This document shows, piece by piece, positions 1-11,578 of a stretch of 64,000 bases of DNA. The notes below the pieces were generated by a model. It ran no database searches. It worked only from the letters and a program-made list of their open reading frames with translations, and had not been told where the DNA came from. Every line of letters begins with the position of its first letter. Positions within the stretch are counted from its first letter, which is position 1. Source of the stretch: Clavulina sp. PMI_390 (lineage: Eukaryota; Basidiomycota; Agaricomycetes; Cantharellales; Hydnaceae); NCBI GenBank assembly GCA_015039315.1, contig WIDE01000007.1, forward strand, positions 295,062-359,061, given 5' to 3'. A program made the position numbers and the translations under genes.

Positions 1-1096
1 CCAGGAAGACTCACGCGCTCGACGTCGATCTTCCTGGAGCTTGGCCTGAGAGAGAGAAAAGGGTGGGGCAAAGCGGGAGTGAGTCTTCACCGACAAAAGA
101 AAGTAGGTTTTGGGGGTTTCTAGGGGATGTGAACTCACGGGAAGACCTGTGATCGCGGTATTGATCTCTGAGAGCGCGGAGCCAAGATCGACGGATCCCT
201 TTGACATCTTTTTGGAAATAACTTCGAGGGACCTGACCGCGGGGAATATCCATTGTACCATGATTTCCACCACCATCATTCCACAGCCACAGGCGACGAA
301 GGATGAGAACAATTTGAAGAGAGGCGAGGCGAGCGCCCGGCCATTTGGAAGAGCCGCCGAGGGTGATCGTGCCCACATGCACATGGCGCGCGGGAGACAT
401 AGCGATTGGCACCGGGCATCGCATTTGTCAAATATGAGTGACAACGAGGACAAAAACGGGCGGTTGAGGTGTTGAGATTCATCAGAGAGAGACGACGCAC
501 AGCCAACCAGGGGACAGGGGAGAGATAGGGAGAGAGGACAGCATTCCAATTCTCGAGTCAGCCCACTGATGACTTGGTGAAGTAGAGAGGAAAACTCACG
601 TTGCGAGATGTTCATAGTGCTCGTGGCCACGGGCGAGCATCACTTCGGAATCACTGTCTTCACCATACACGTTCTTGAACACGCCATCAAAGATGTCGAT
701 TTTGTCGCTCAGCAAAGCGACTTGGTATGGCTTAGCACCCTTGTGCTAAATGACGAAGATAATGATAACGAAGAGAGAGAAAATGGCAGGACGTCATGAG
801 TGACTGCTGACCACGAAAACTGGATGAGCTGGCCTTACTTGGGAAGTGTGGAAGATCTCCTTGAGAGCCACCACTGATCTGGCCAGCGCGCTTTTCGGAT
901 CAGCTTGGGCCTTGGGGTTTGTGCTCATTCCTTCGATACTCATGGAGATATGAGCAACGTCAAGCGAGGCAGTGGAATCTACGGAGCCAGCGGGGGACAC
1001 TGGGCTCTTGGACCGCGACGAGCTGGCCCCAGGGGAGGAGGGCTCCCACGAGGGGGTAGGGACGGAGAGTGAGGCGCGTCGTCGACCGAAAAGCAT
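1..1096 (-). CDS. Unidentified protein, 3' part missing (runs off left edge)
   Basis: Four exons can be followed on the minus strand: 1096-839 (ATG at 1096, protein begins MLFGRRRASLS), 745-600, 232-139 and 45-15. All have GTRAG donors and YAG acceptors and the phases agree. The N-terminal 60 residues are Ser/Pro-rich and look disordered. They are followed by a more structured part (ALARSVVALKEIFHTSQ, then KIDIFDGVFKNVYGED). The third exon (KKMSKGSVDLGSALSEIN) and fourth (AKLQEDRRRA) look helical. A BAR/sorting-nexin-like role is imaginable, but I do not recognise the family and claim no function. The intron between exons 2 and 3 would be about 370 nt, unusually long here, so an extra exon may lie in 250-590. 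The 3' end is outside the window. Confidence 0.5.
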
Positions 1097-1948
1097 GTTG
1101 TTCAAAGAGGAGAGGAGAGAAGCCAAGGTGTTGCTGTTGGTAATGGAGAGATTCGAGGGAGGGGGAGATTGGCTAGACGGCGGTTTTAAGAGTTCAAGAG
1201 ATGGGGAAAGCGAGGTGACCACAAGGCAATCCCGAGCACGAGCGGCCTGGCCTTTTTTATTTGTTTGTTGTGGTGGTGTGAAGCGCGATCTAGAATGCAC
1301 TGTCGTCAGAGGGGAAGCTCGTTGGTGGTTTGGTTGCACTCTGTGGCACCTTTAAGTGGTTCCAACCAGCAAGCGGTGCAACTTCAGGAGGTGGTGGCTG
1401 CGGGTGGATTTTTGGCAGAGACCAAACAACCTCAGGGCAGGTGTGCGGGGATTTTATGGGAACGGGTGGGAGCAAAAAAGTGATGAACGACGAAGGCTAA
1501 ATGTTCGCACTGGCGCATATATATTTGCCCCGTGAGTGCATGGTCTCTATGGCACTCCCGCGGGTCGGATGCTCCCTATGGCAGATGCTAAGCACGATGA
1601 TGCATCTGGCGATCCGTATTAGTAGTATTGGCACTATCCGCTCCGATGGTCCTGGACCTTGGCGGGCTTTGATGATGCGATTGCAGTGCAGTGCCCAGTG
1701 TTCGGAAGAAGCTTCATTAAGTTCTGAACGCGGGTGTGGCTGAATGCTCCAAGATTGCATTCCTATTGGCTGGCAGTCGCGTGCCTTTTCCCCCGACTCA
1801 ATTGAGCGCATACACAACCCACAACACATGACGAAGTCTCGAACATCCTCGTTCGTTCCATCACAGTCGTCGACACCCAACCCACGTGTCCCCAACCGTA
1901 TTATATACACTTGCTGTTGTTGTTGGTTGCTGGAACGCGTCCACCACG
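1097..1948. other. Divergent intergenic region
   Basis: This stretch separates two divergently transcribed genes and must hold both promoters. I see no convincing coding frame. The only clear elements are a CACGTG hexamer at 1883-1888 and TATATA at 1902-1907 near the right end. Confidence 0.5.
1883..1907 (+). promoter_or_regulatory. CACGTG box and TATA element upstream of the FIT gene
   Basis: A CACGTG palindrome (1883-1888) lies about 15 nt before TATATA (1902-1907), and the ATG follows 42 nt after that. CACGTG is a classical bHLH binding site. Fungal phospholipid genes are often under bHLH control, so a link is plausible, but it is inference only. Confidence 0.35.
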
Positions 1949-3018
1949 ATGACGAGCTCGTACACTAGGCGGGCAGCAACAGGCATCACTGCGCTCATCA
2001 CGCTCGGCACCGTGTATTCGGTCATCCACGACACCGCCCTCGACACATCCGACCCCCTGAACCACTTTGCGAATCGTCATGGCACTCAGACGTCATACCT
2101 CGCCAAGAAGTCAAACGTCTTCAACGTCTATTTCGTAAAGTATGCCTGGGGTTGGACCACAGCCGCAGCTGCTGCCTTGGCGTTCACTGCCCCAGGTGCC
2201 ATTCGTCAGCCTCTTCGAAGACTATCGCGTTGGGCCGCCACCACGTTGGTCTGGGCAGCATTTGCCTCTTGGTTCTTCGGGCCTTCCCTCTTTGCGCGAC
2301 TTAATCTGCTCAGCGGCGCACAGTGTCTCGTTAAACTGCCACCATCTAATGTTGACCCGTCCTCGTCCGCCTCCGACACTTGGATCACGGTCCCCTCCGA
2401 GTACTGTTATGCGTCCACATCCATAACCCCTTCATCCCACCCTTCATTCTTCGCAAATAATCCAGACATTGCCAAGGCATTTGCAGGCACCGCCTCCATC
2501 GCTGGCTCAGGGGTCGTCCAGACACTCCAGCTCCGCCCAAGACTGCTGCGCGGACACGATGTCTCGGGACATCTCTTCCTGCTCACGCTATCCATTCTGT
2601 TCCTGGTTGATCAGCTGACACCCTCTCTCGCGTACCTTGGCGTCGGGGCGGGAGGAGCAGCAGCACAGCGTTCGGCGGCCTCGGAGATGTCATCGACTGC
2701 GTCGGCTGCGAAGAAGAGAGACGGCGCTCCGGCTTCGGAAGACAAGCCATCGGATTCGGAAGTACTGCTCCATCAGCTGGCGGTGGGATCAACTGTTGCA
2801 CTTGTTGCGCTCTGGACAGTCATGGCGGTTACGACCAGTGTCTATTTCCACACACCACTGGAGAAGTTCTCAGGATGGGGTGAGTCCAACCGCTGCCAAC
2901 TTACTTTGCTCGTTGTGCTGATCAAATCTCTTTCACTTTGACACCAGTCGCGGGAATTCTGGGATACTTGGCATCGTCAGTGACATCACAGACAGTCGAG
3001 TCTGTCCTGGGGGCATGA
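1949..3018 (+). CDS. SCS3: FIT family (fat storage-inducing transmembrane / Scs3-like) protein
   Basis: FIT proteins are ER multispanning acyl-CoA diphosphatases needed for lipid-droplet budding and ER phospholipid balance. Two exons (1949-2879, 2948-3018) give about 333 residues with several hydrophobic segments. The family signature is visible: a histidine block RGHDVSGHLFLLTLS near residue 215, and near the C-terminus SVYFHTPLEKFSGW, which supplies the second conserved His. The phase-1 intron (2880-2947) joins FSGW to VAGILGYLA, a normal FIT ending. The ATG at 1949 was chosen because it follows the TATA element and precedes the first amphipathic stretch; the frame is open upstream only with a GTG. 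A Ser/Ala-rich loop (residues about 250-275) is longer than in yeast Scs3, as is common in basidiomycetes. Confidence 0.85.
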
Positions 3019-4116
3019 TTGGTAGTGGCATCAGTAGTAAGTGTGCTCAGCTATTGAGGACTTTTGCATAATATCATTACAGGCTTACACTCTTCTTAGT
3101 TATATAGATGTATTCCCGACATATACGTTAGCTATATCATACAAGTCATATACTAGCAAGCACGGGCTTTTTGTGACATTGTTCAAATGGCCGCCCTGCC
3201 CGGCTTCATAATGATCATTTGACAGTTTCTTGGCGTGCAGCATGCGGTTCTCCCTTCTCCATGTGCTGAGTATTTGATTTTGACTCACGGAGAAATCCAA
3301 ACTCCGTCTCCCCAACTAAACCGCTTCGTGTTGATGTTCTCACTTAATCTCAACCTTGTTTGGTTTACTGCGCTGAAGTGCTGGGGATCGCTTGTATACC
3401 TCTGCCCGTCTCTCTCGTAAGTCTAGTCATTCCTTGAGTACACTGTCCATTTCTCTTCCACGCCATCAAATGACCACATGGACTCATTGCCCGTTTTTGT
3501 CGGCCCTTCTACCGAATCACACCTCAAGACCGCCAGAGAAATATAAAGAATGACTAACTGACTCGCCAAGTGAACGCCAACCTCCTATCGGTCTTTTTTT
3601 GGCGGTTTATCCATTGGACGTGGTCAGAGGACTTGCAATCAGCTCCTAATGCTTCTGTCTTGGCCCTTGGCTAAAGCAAGGATCCTTCCAATTCCCAGTG
3701 CCAATACCCGGCGATTATGAATACGACTGCACCATGTGTTGGATATATGTGAGGAGAGGTATTGTCCTTGCTCATGGTGCTCAGAGCACGCATGGGCCCT
3801 TAAGCTCCGCCCGAATACAGGCCGGGGACGCGTCGTTCAGCGATTCTCAATTCTATCTCCGCACCACCATTCACCAACGTGCTATACGACCAATTATCTC
3901 CATTTTATTCCAAGTAGCACGAAAAACGCAAATCAGTCCCTCGGCGGGTAAATGTAGAATTGTGGAGCCAGTACCACATTGACATTGGCAACCCGCTCTG
4001 TCCTGGCCCCTATCAATTATTTCCTCTGGGGATAGAGGGCACGCACTACAGTCCCATGATCGGTTTGTACCAAGAGCTTTTGAGGGCCAAGCCCCCCCAT
4101 TGTTGTTCCAACGGTC
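3019..4116. other. Intergenic region before the lipase array
   Basis: About 1.1 kb with no supported gene. Short open frames are present on both strands but lack splice logic or recognisable sequence. It contains the 3' UTR of the FIT gene and the upstream region of lipase 1. Confidence 0.4.
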
Positions 4117-4123
4117 TATAAGA
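4117..4123 (+). promoter_or_regulatory. TATAAGA element of lipase 1
   Basis: TATAAGA lies 91-97 nt before the lipase 1 ATG. The same heptamer occurs upstream of lipases 2 and 6, which suggests an inherited core promoter. Confidence 0.5.
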
Positions 4124-4213
4124 GTCGTCGTTCCTTGGAGCAGATTCCTGTTTCTCTCTCTCCAGGCTTCCTTCAGTCGTCCGTCCGTCTGCCGTCTGCG
4201 CCGCGCGAGCACA

Positions 4214-5922
4214 ATGGTTTTCGCTGCTCCTTCCACCCTCCTTGTTCTCCTCGCCTCTCTTCTCAGTCCTGCTGTCGTCCATGCGTCGCCTTTGTTGGAA
4301 CGGTCCACGACCGTTACAGCGATGACGGCTTCAGCAGAGACGGTGTACACTCCTTATGCGTTGTTCGCTAGCGCGGCCTATTGCCCTGCGAGCGAGACTA
4401 TCACTTGGTCATGTGGTGGTACGTTACTGATTCATTTTTACCCTTTCTTCCATTCTCCCTCTTTCTCTTCTTTGTCTGGTCAATTATCCCGACAATTCGG
4501 CACCATGCCCTTGCTCGGGTCACATCTCTCTGCCTTCATATATGAGAGAGGAGTTAGCGACCGAGTGACTGATCTGCACCCTCGAGACTCATCGTCGATC
4601 GCCATGCTGATTGACTGACTGATTGACTCCACTATTCACGATTCACCCCCCGTTTCTGCTTTTCCTATCCCCCGTTCCGATGATTGAATAGCAAGCTGCT
4701 CTGCGATATCCAACTTTGTACCCTACGGCAGTGGTGGTGATGGGGATGCCACCCAGTACTGTGAGTCCTGCGTCCGTCGTCGTCGTCATCTTCAGCTTGC
4801 TTCTTGATATATACGAGAGAAACTAATGTTGTCCTTCGATCGCTGCTTCAGGGTACGTTGGTTACGACTCGACATATTTCAACGCTATTGTCGTCGCCCA
4901 TCAGGTAAGCATGCCTGTCAATTATGCTTGCAGATCAGATTCGATCGGTTTCGACTGCTCCTGATGATGATACTGACTCCGCGTTCAGGGCACAGACCCC
5001 AGCAAGATTCTTTCTATCATCGACGACATCTCGTTCGTTCTTGAGCCTCTTGACTCTACTCTCTACCCCGGTCTGCCATCCACCCTCAAGGCACACAGCG
5101 GCTTCCAAGCTACTCATGACCGGTACGGCAAACCCTTTTTATTGCAATGTTTCTTTGAGTCATTTTGGACTGCTCCGCATATACCCAAATGTGGCCTTCT
5201 CCTATCAAAACTCTTCGTGCTTCAGGAGTACTAATAATCATTTTCTTTGTTGTCGTTCTTCATCCACTCTGTTGCTGCAGTGCGGCCCCAGGCGTCCTAG
5301 CTGCTGTTCAGAAGGCCATGGCCGCTACCAAGTCGACGCACGTCGTGATCACGGGTCACTCGCTCGGCGCGGCCATCGCGCTTCTCGACGCGCTTTACCT
5401 CCCTCTTCATCTGCCGAGCGGCACGACATTCTCCACGGCCGTGTTTGGTCTGCCTCGTGTCGGAAATCCCGCGTTCGCTTCATATGGTACGTTTGCGGGC
5501 TCACGGTATTTTCGCTTAATTCGTTCGAGACTGACTGATGTGACTATGTTTAGTTGACGCCCACGTGACGAACTTTGCCCATGTCACCAAGTAAGAACCT
5601 TCTTTGCATGACGGATTTTCGCCAGGTGATCAAAAGAGCAGAAATTTACCTTCTTTCCTTCTCTTTTCCCGTCTGTAATAGCAAAAAGGACCCTGTCCCG
5701 ATCGTCCCTGGCCGCTTCCTCGGCTTCGCACATCCCTCGAACGAGAAGCATATCGTCACGAGCGGAGTCGCCGCCGGCGACTGGTACGCATGTGATGGCC
5801 AGGACAACACAAGCACGGACTGCTCGACGGGCGCCGTGCCTAATATCTTTGTGAGCTCAGAGAGCGATCACGATGGACCCTACGGCGCCGTCTACATGGG
5901 CGGTTGCTCTGGCCCCTACTAA
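4214..5922 (+). CDS. Secreted class 3 lipase, array copy 1
   Basis: Seven exons (4214-4418, 4692-4760, 4852-4904, 4989-5122, 5281-5486, 5554-5590, 5682-5922) splice without a break to 314 residues. Lipase_3 alpha/beta hydrolases cleave triacylglycerols outside the cell. An N-terminal signal peptide (MVFAAPSTLLVLLASLLSPA) is followed by a short pro-segment and the conserved YTPYALFASAAYCP. The nucleophile elbow is VVITGHSLGAA. The acid is in KKDPVPIVPG, and the likely catalytic His is in SDHDGPYG near the C-terminus. Paired cysteines (AAYCP, WSCG, DWYACDG, DCSTG) fit a secreted enzyme. It is the first of six similar genes on the same strand. Exon 6 is only 37 nt (VDAHVTNFAHVT) and would be missed by open-frame searches. 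Confidence 0.93.
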
Positions 5923-6056
5923 TTTATACAAGGCTCTTCATTTCTATCGCTTACTTTTTGTCTCTTTTTCGTTTCTTTCCCTTTTCTTTCGGGTTCGTTG
6001 GTGTTTTGGATTATGAGTGGGCTGGGGCCTACTGATTCCCTCACTTGAGTGAAAAA

Positions 6057-6903
6057 ATATTATCTGCTTTGCTGTTCTGCATTGTTGGGGCTAGTCTCAT
6101 TGGTTCCATCTCATCATCTGCTGATTCGGGTGTTGACGTGTTGAACTGCTGCCTAAATCCTATTGAACTCGAATTGGCACATGAAGCACGACTCTTTGAG
6201 ATGATTCCATGTAGCTGTCTTCCGACTAAGCTCGAGATTATCACAGTAAGTCCACTATATCCATTTAGAATGCGGGTGCTAACGGCACGTAAACTATCGA
6301 CCTTCTCATTTCCAGCGATGCACAAGGCGGTCTTTGGTAGATGACATCACCGGACGGAGGTCTCGAACACCACATTTTGACAGGCTTGGTGTGAGATTTG
6401 CGCCTAAGATGTTCTGCGAAAAGTCCGGCTGGACAATCACCGATGCACTTTTCGAAAAGATTTGATCTCCCTTCTTTGAGAACAGCATGTTAGCGGCCTT
6501 CGATCGCATCCCTCGAGAACTTGTTTATCTCAACGGCTGCACCATGATACGAGCCAACACTCATGACCACTGAGCACCCGCCATCCTCTTTCCTGTCAAG
6601 TTAGTCGGAGCAGCCGAATGGAGATCGCTCCGTGCATATATATTCCAACACATTGGCGCTTCTGGAACAGAACGCATTCATGCAACCCTGGAACTCGGTG
6701 GCAGGGTCCAAGATCACTTCCCAGGATTCTCGCTCAGTCACTGGCACGTATCCATCAGACTTTGGAATATTCGTCCTGATTTTCAAACCAGTTTCATCGA
6801 CACGTTTCACGTGCAGGTCGTCCTCCTTCCGACCAAGTTCAAATCTGCTCATAGACCCCGGTATATAATCCAACGTCCACGGTTTGGCTTATCCCCTCGC
6901 TAA
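6057..6903 (+). pseudogene. Decayed coding frame of unknown family
   Basis: An open stretch ending at 6245 (contains ELELAHEARLFEMIPCS) joins across a well-formed 70-nt intron (6246-6315, GTAAGT...TTTCCAG) to a single frame that runs from 6316 to the TAA at 6901-6903. That frame has only two internal stops, TGA at 6463 and TGA at 6571, in 196 codons. The predicted text is protein-like throughout, for example DITGRRSRTPHFDRLGVRF, AAFDRIPRELVYLNG and WHVSIRLWNIRPDFQTSFI. I do not recognise the family. The simplest reading is an old gene or gene fragment that lost function through nonsense mutations. Alternatives are a gene with unseen introns around the stops, or chance. The 5' limit is approximate. 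Confidence 0.4.
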
Positions 6904-7149
6904 TACGATCTAAGGATGTGTACTGGTTAATATCACGCTCTAAACGTTGGCAAAGCGTTCATAGCTTGGCCTCTGGCCGACGACAGCGGCAGATCTCACC
7001 CCGATGCTTCTCTTGGTGTCTCAGTTGATCAAATTCCAGCTCATCGCGGAATCTAACCCTTTTTAGATGCGGAACGCCGCCCCTAGATGCTTTCGTCGTC
7101 ACCTGCTCCAAAAGAGCCCCACGATTGACCTAGCCGAGGCTCTGTCGCG
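6904..7149. other. Intergenic, upstream of lipase 2
   Basis: Nothing recognisable apart from the lipase 2 promoter at its right end. Confidence 0.4.
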
Positions 7150-7156
7150 TATAAGA
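7150..7156 (+). promoter_or_regulatory. TATAAGA element of lipase 2
   Basis: Same heptamer as upstream of lipase 1, 69-75 nt before the ATG. Confidence 0.5.
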
Positions 7157-7224
7157 ACGATTTGGGCCATCTCCCACCGCCGCGGACTCGATCCTCCCCC
7201 AACCTTGAGTGTGCACCGATAGCT

Positions 7225-8670
7225 ATGATCTCAGTCACTGCTCTCGCTCTTCTGGTATCGCCCCTGCTTGGGTCTGTGGGCGCCCATGCTCTCCCACCGA
7301 CAGAACGCTCCAACTCGGTTTCACCTATGACTGCTACAGAAGAATCAGCGTACACTCCTTATGCATTGTTTGCTCGAGCAGCATATTGCCCCGCTGCAGA
7401 GACAGGAACCTGGTCGTGTGGTGGTACGTACAGAATTCTCTCAGCCAGAGGCTCGCCGTGGTGGCCCACCCAGAATTTCAGACTGCGCGGCTCCATGTCG
7501 AGAGCGTCACTTAGTACCACGCTCCCTAATCTTCGTTGCTCGGCATACTATGCAGATATGCTGATACCTCCTTGCTTTCGCTCCTTGCATGGTTACTGAT
7601 TAGCGAGCTGCTCCGCGATCCCCAATTTCAACACCTATGGCAGCGGTGGTGACGGCAATGCCATTCCATACTGTATGCTCTCTTACTATTAAGCTTGGTA
7701 TACCTGAAGCTCATTGTAAGCGTCATCTAGGGTATGTTGGGTATGACCCCACCTTTTTCAACGCCGTTGTGGTTGCCCACCAGGTATGCTATCACGACCT
7801 CGCTTGCTCTCCAATTGAGAATGATGCCTCAGTAGTAAATCTTGCGTAGGGCATCAGTGCCACGAATATTCTTTCTGACATTACCGACGCCGACTTTTTC
7901 CTCACGCCCCTTGACTCTCGTCTATTCCCAGGTCTGGCACCGGGCATTGAGGTGCACAACGGTTTCCAGAACGTGCATGCCAAGTATGTCAGAGTACTCG
8001 TAAACATCGCATGCAGGGGGTTCTGACCTCCCCCACTTGAATTTGCAGTACGGCCACTACACTTCTTGCGGCGGTTCAAAATGCAATGGCCGCAACGGGC
8101 TCTACACATATCGTGCTCACAGGCCACTCAATCGGTGCAGCTGTAGCACTCCTTGACGCCGTATACCTTCCCCTCCATCTGCCCAGTGCCACGACGTTCT
8201 CCACTGCCGTGTTTGGACTTCCTCGTGTGGGAAATACCGCGTTTGCTTCATATGGTGGGTGCTTTTCGATATAATATTCAATGAAAACACAAGACCAAAC
8301 GATATCTCGTCAGTTGATGGCCATACAACAAACTTTGCACATATTACAAAGTACGTATGTTCTCTCTCTACACACTACTACCCATTCTCGCAATGGTGAC
8401 TGTACTGATTTACGGGCCCCTTCATACGACTACCCCTGCAGCAAACATGACCCAGTCCCCACCCTCCCTGGGCGATTCCTTGGATTCACACACCCTTCGA
8501 ATGAGAAGCACATTGTCACTACTGGGCTCAAGGATGGTAATTGGTACGCTTGTGCTGGCCAAGATAACACTAATAGGGATTGTTCAACCGGTGCCGTACC
8601 AAATTTGTTCAGTGGTAATGAGGCGGACCATAATGGTCCATACGGTGATATCGAGATGGGTAGTTGCTAG
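7225..8670 (+). CDS. Secreted class 3 lipase, array copy 2 (GHSIG variant)
   Basis: It has the same exon order as copy 1 and splices without a stop from ATG 7225 to TAG 8668-8670. The signal peptide is MISVTALALLVSPLLGSVGA. The body carries YTPYALFARAAYCP, GYDPTFFNAVVVAHQ and the acid site KHDPVPTLPG, and the C-terminal His site is ADHNGPYG. The nucleophile elbow reads TGHSIGAA: Ile replaces the Leu found in the other readable copies, which is conservative and still fits GxSxG. It ends soon after EMGSC and so lacks the GPY tail of its paralogs. Secreted triacylglycerol hydrolysis is expected from the family. Confidence 0.9.
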
Positions 8671-9294
8671 TTACTTGATTTTCTCTCGTGCTCAATTTCT
8701 TCAGAGGCGTCAATGTATCTATCACACCCTTTTCTATGGCTAGTGGGCTAGCGCTAGTTAGGAGCCGGCTTCTTACTTCTCCCTGCCGGATGCTTCCTGC
8801 TTGAGAGCTCTCTGCCTGACCCAAGTAACGGATGCGCGGACCGTCAGGTAGTGGACAAGTGATCAAAGCGTTACGTATTTCCTCCGGCTATCGGGACTGC
8901 TCTTGCGCCATTTCATGTGGGGGATTTACTTTCGACGCCGCAACGGATAAGCTTCCTATAGATAACTACGAGATATCAGATTGGTGAAGATCGGGCGCAC
9001 ACACGGAGAAACGGACGCTTTAGAGATCCACATGGTCGCGCGAGAGATCTGCATAATTCGACCGGAACCAAGATACCGGCTGCATTATATTTTATTCCTT
9101 CCCCCTGCTATAATTGTCGTATAGTATCCTCGCTCAAGTTGATCACACCAGTGTGAGTAGGTGACCGTTAGACATACATGGACTGCTAGGTCAGTTACCC
9201 TTTTGATATATTGTGAACTCAGCTGACCCAGACTTCTTCACCACCGTGCGCGAAGGGAAGAGCGCGAGATTTGAGCCTCTGGTAATAGGCAAAC
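8671..9294. other. Intergenic between lipases 2 and 3
   Basis: About 0.6 kb with no supported gene, holding the 3' UTR of copy 2 and the upstream region of copy 3. Confidence 0.4.
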
Positions 9295-9301
9295 TATATA
9301 A
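9295..9301 (+). promoter_or_regulatory. TATATAA element of lipase 3
   Basis: A TATA-like heptamer about 90 nt before the lipase 3 ATG, the same spacing as in copies 1 and 2. Confidence 0.45.
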
Positions 9302-9388
9302 TGAGCAATTACTGGGATGCTCTAGCTCCTTAGGGTCGAAGACCTCTTTCCTTAGCGATCGTCCCCGTCTCTTTGGGCCCTGTGCACC

Positions 9389-10695
9389 ATGATTATTGCT
9401 GGAGTTGCTCTCTTGGCTGCTGTGGCTAATGCGGCGCCTCTTGTTTCCCCAGTGTCAGATTCAACTGTCGTTTCTGCGATGACAGTGGCCCAGGAAGAGT
9501 CGTATACCCCTGCTGCGCTATTCGCCAGTGCTGCATACTGCTCGCCCAACGAGACCGCAACCTGGTCCTGTGGTGGTGAGTCTCCAGAGCCTTATACGCC
9601 GGTCGCTCATTGATCTACATGTGTATGCGGATCTGCTACGCTTCTTCAGCAAGCTGTGACGCAATTGCAGGGTTCGTTCCATATGGGAGTGGCGGGGACG
9701 GGGCTGCAACTCAATTTTGTAATTATTCCTCGCGAATTCATCCCTGTTAACACGCCAACTTCATGCTCACTGGGCCGTGTTGTAGGGTATGTCGGATACG
9801 ATCCGACTTACTTCCAGGCAATTGTTGTGGCGCACCAGGTCTGGACAGAACCCAAGCTTCACCGTACCGCTGTATAGCTGACTCAACCACGATTTTTCAG
9901 GGAACCGACACTAGTCAGTTCCTGGCTATCCTCGACGATCTCGACTTTGGCCTGTCCACCCTGAACTCGACGTTGTATCCGGGTATTCCTTCAACTGTTG
10001 AGGCCCACAGTGGGTTCCAAGCTAGTCACGATAGGTTCGTCCACATTTACCATCGCTATACCACGCACTAAACGCCGACTTCGTTTAGGTCTGCAGCAGG
10101 TGTTCTTGCCGCCGTCGAGAAGGCCATGGCCGCCACCGGCTCAACCAAAGTCGTGCTGACTGGGCATTCTCTTGGCGCTGCCATCGCCTTGCTTGATGCT
10201 CTGTACCTACCGTTACACCTTCCCAGCACTACTACATTCACAACTAGCGTTTTCGGTCTTCCTCGTGTTGGGAATCCCGCGTTTGCCAACTGGAGTATGT
10301 GGTGTTTGATTATTCTGCAGTCTTGTGTCCTAATGCTCTGATTCAACTCATTAGCGGATGCTCATGTTACGAACCTTGCACACGTTACCAAGTAAGTTTT
10401 CCGCCCATCACCATACTCAGCGAAGTGACTCATCAACAATGTTCATAGCAAACTCGATCCTGTCCCTATCATCCCACCCAAGCTCTTTGGCTTTGCTCAC
10501 CCATCTGGCGAGAAGCACATCGTGACCAGCGGCCTAGCTGCAGGTGATTGGTATGCGTGTGTTGGCCAGGATAACACTAGCACAGATTGCTCTACTGGCG
10601 CTGTTCCCACTGTTCTGAGCAGCAACTCAGCTGATCACGATGGGCCATATGGCGAAGTTTACATGGGAGGCTGCACAGGCCCCTACCAGTCGTAG
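9389..10695 (+). CDS. Secreted class 3 lipase, array copy 3
   Basis: Spliced from ATG 9389 to TAG 10693-10695 with the family exon pattern. A short signal peptide (MIIAGVALLAAVANA) is nearly identical to that of copy 4, so these two are probably the most recent duplicates. Landmarks: YTPAALFASAAYCS, FVPYGSGGDGAATQF, GYVGYDPTYFQAIVVAHQ, elbow VVLTGHSLGAA, FGLPRVGNPAFANW, acid site KLDPVPIIPP and His site ADHDGPYG. All expected catalytic residues are present. One intron uses the weaker donor GTCTGG after the AHQ codons. Role: extracellular lipid hydrolysis. Confidence 0.92.
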
Positions 10696-11578
10696 TATGA
10701 ATGCGTGTCATTTTATGTTTCGGGTCCTCCAGTGTTGTATTGTAACAGTTGTATCCGCAAAGGGCGATTCATTCTCTATTTCATTGTTTGGAAGCGGTGG
10801 TAGCTATCACCCCGAAAGAGTGTGATGGCTATATGAGGCTCATCGCCTCTGATGGTACGAAGTTCATTCAAGCGGTATGGCGAAGACGCTATCCTACTGG
10901 TCAGTGTTATGGTTCTCAGCTCACCGAATGCATGCGCGCGCATCACCACATCGTAGTACACAAGGATCAGGCAGGTCAATACTTTAGGACGGTCAGCAAC
11001 CATCGAGTGCAGGACACAGCGCAGAGGGTCTTGCAGAGCCACGTGGTCATGAGAGCATGCATTTTGATTCACTCAAGATTGAAAGCTTTGAATCGACAGT
11101 ATCATTTTGTCGCCTGGATGATGCATGCTATACATTCGCGAGATTTGGCGCCTGCCAGGATGAAGGAGACTTGGACCGTCGGCAATTTATCACCGAACAC
11201 TACCAAGTTGGCCAAAACGCGGAGAACTCTGAAATACTACCGTCGTCGTAAGAATGTGTGGGACCAGCAGAGAAGAAGCTTTGATGCGACCAAATAAACC
11301 GCCACCAATCTCGACAACTTTCCCGCGACCAGGGACGGCACAGTATCGTGATTTTCATATTGTGGCGACTGCAAAACCTCACAAAAACCACAATCGGCCG
11401 TATTTTAGCTTTCTCCTCCGTGCCCGATCATATGGGGAGCGTAAACGATAGGCGCGGGCAAACATGTTGCGCGAATCAGACGTTTTGGGGAAGGCAAGCT
11501 GTATAGCCATTGCTGAGGCAGAATAGGTCCCGAAAAGCGACATCGTTTTCCTTCCATTACTTTTGGACATCGTTCACC
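10696..11578. other. Intergenic between lipases 3 and 4
   Basis: About 0.9 kb. It contains a long but unconvincing plus-strand open frame (10749-11297, first ATG at 10833) with no recognisable motif and partly open antisense frames. No gene is called. Confidence 0.35.

Noticed and set aside
6601..6873. Minus-strand 90-codon frame between lipases 1 and 2
   Set aside because: It is antisense to the better plus-strand decayed frame, which extends further on both sides and has a supporting intron.
10749..11297. 182-codon open frame between lipases 3 and 4
   Set aside because: It opens with TTG, the first ATG is at 10833, the text has no recognisable motif, antisense frames are partly open too, and no splice signals extend it.
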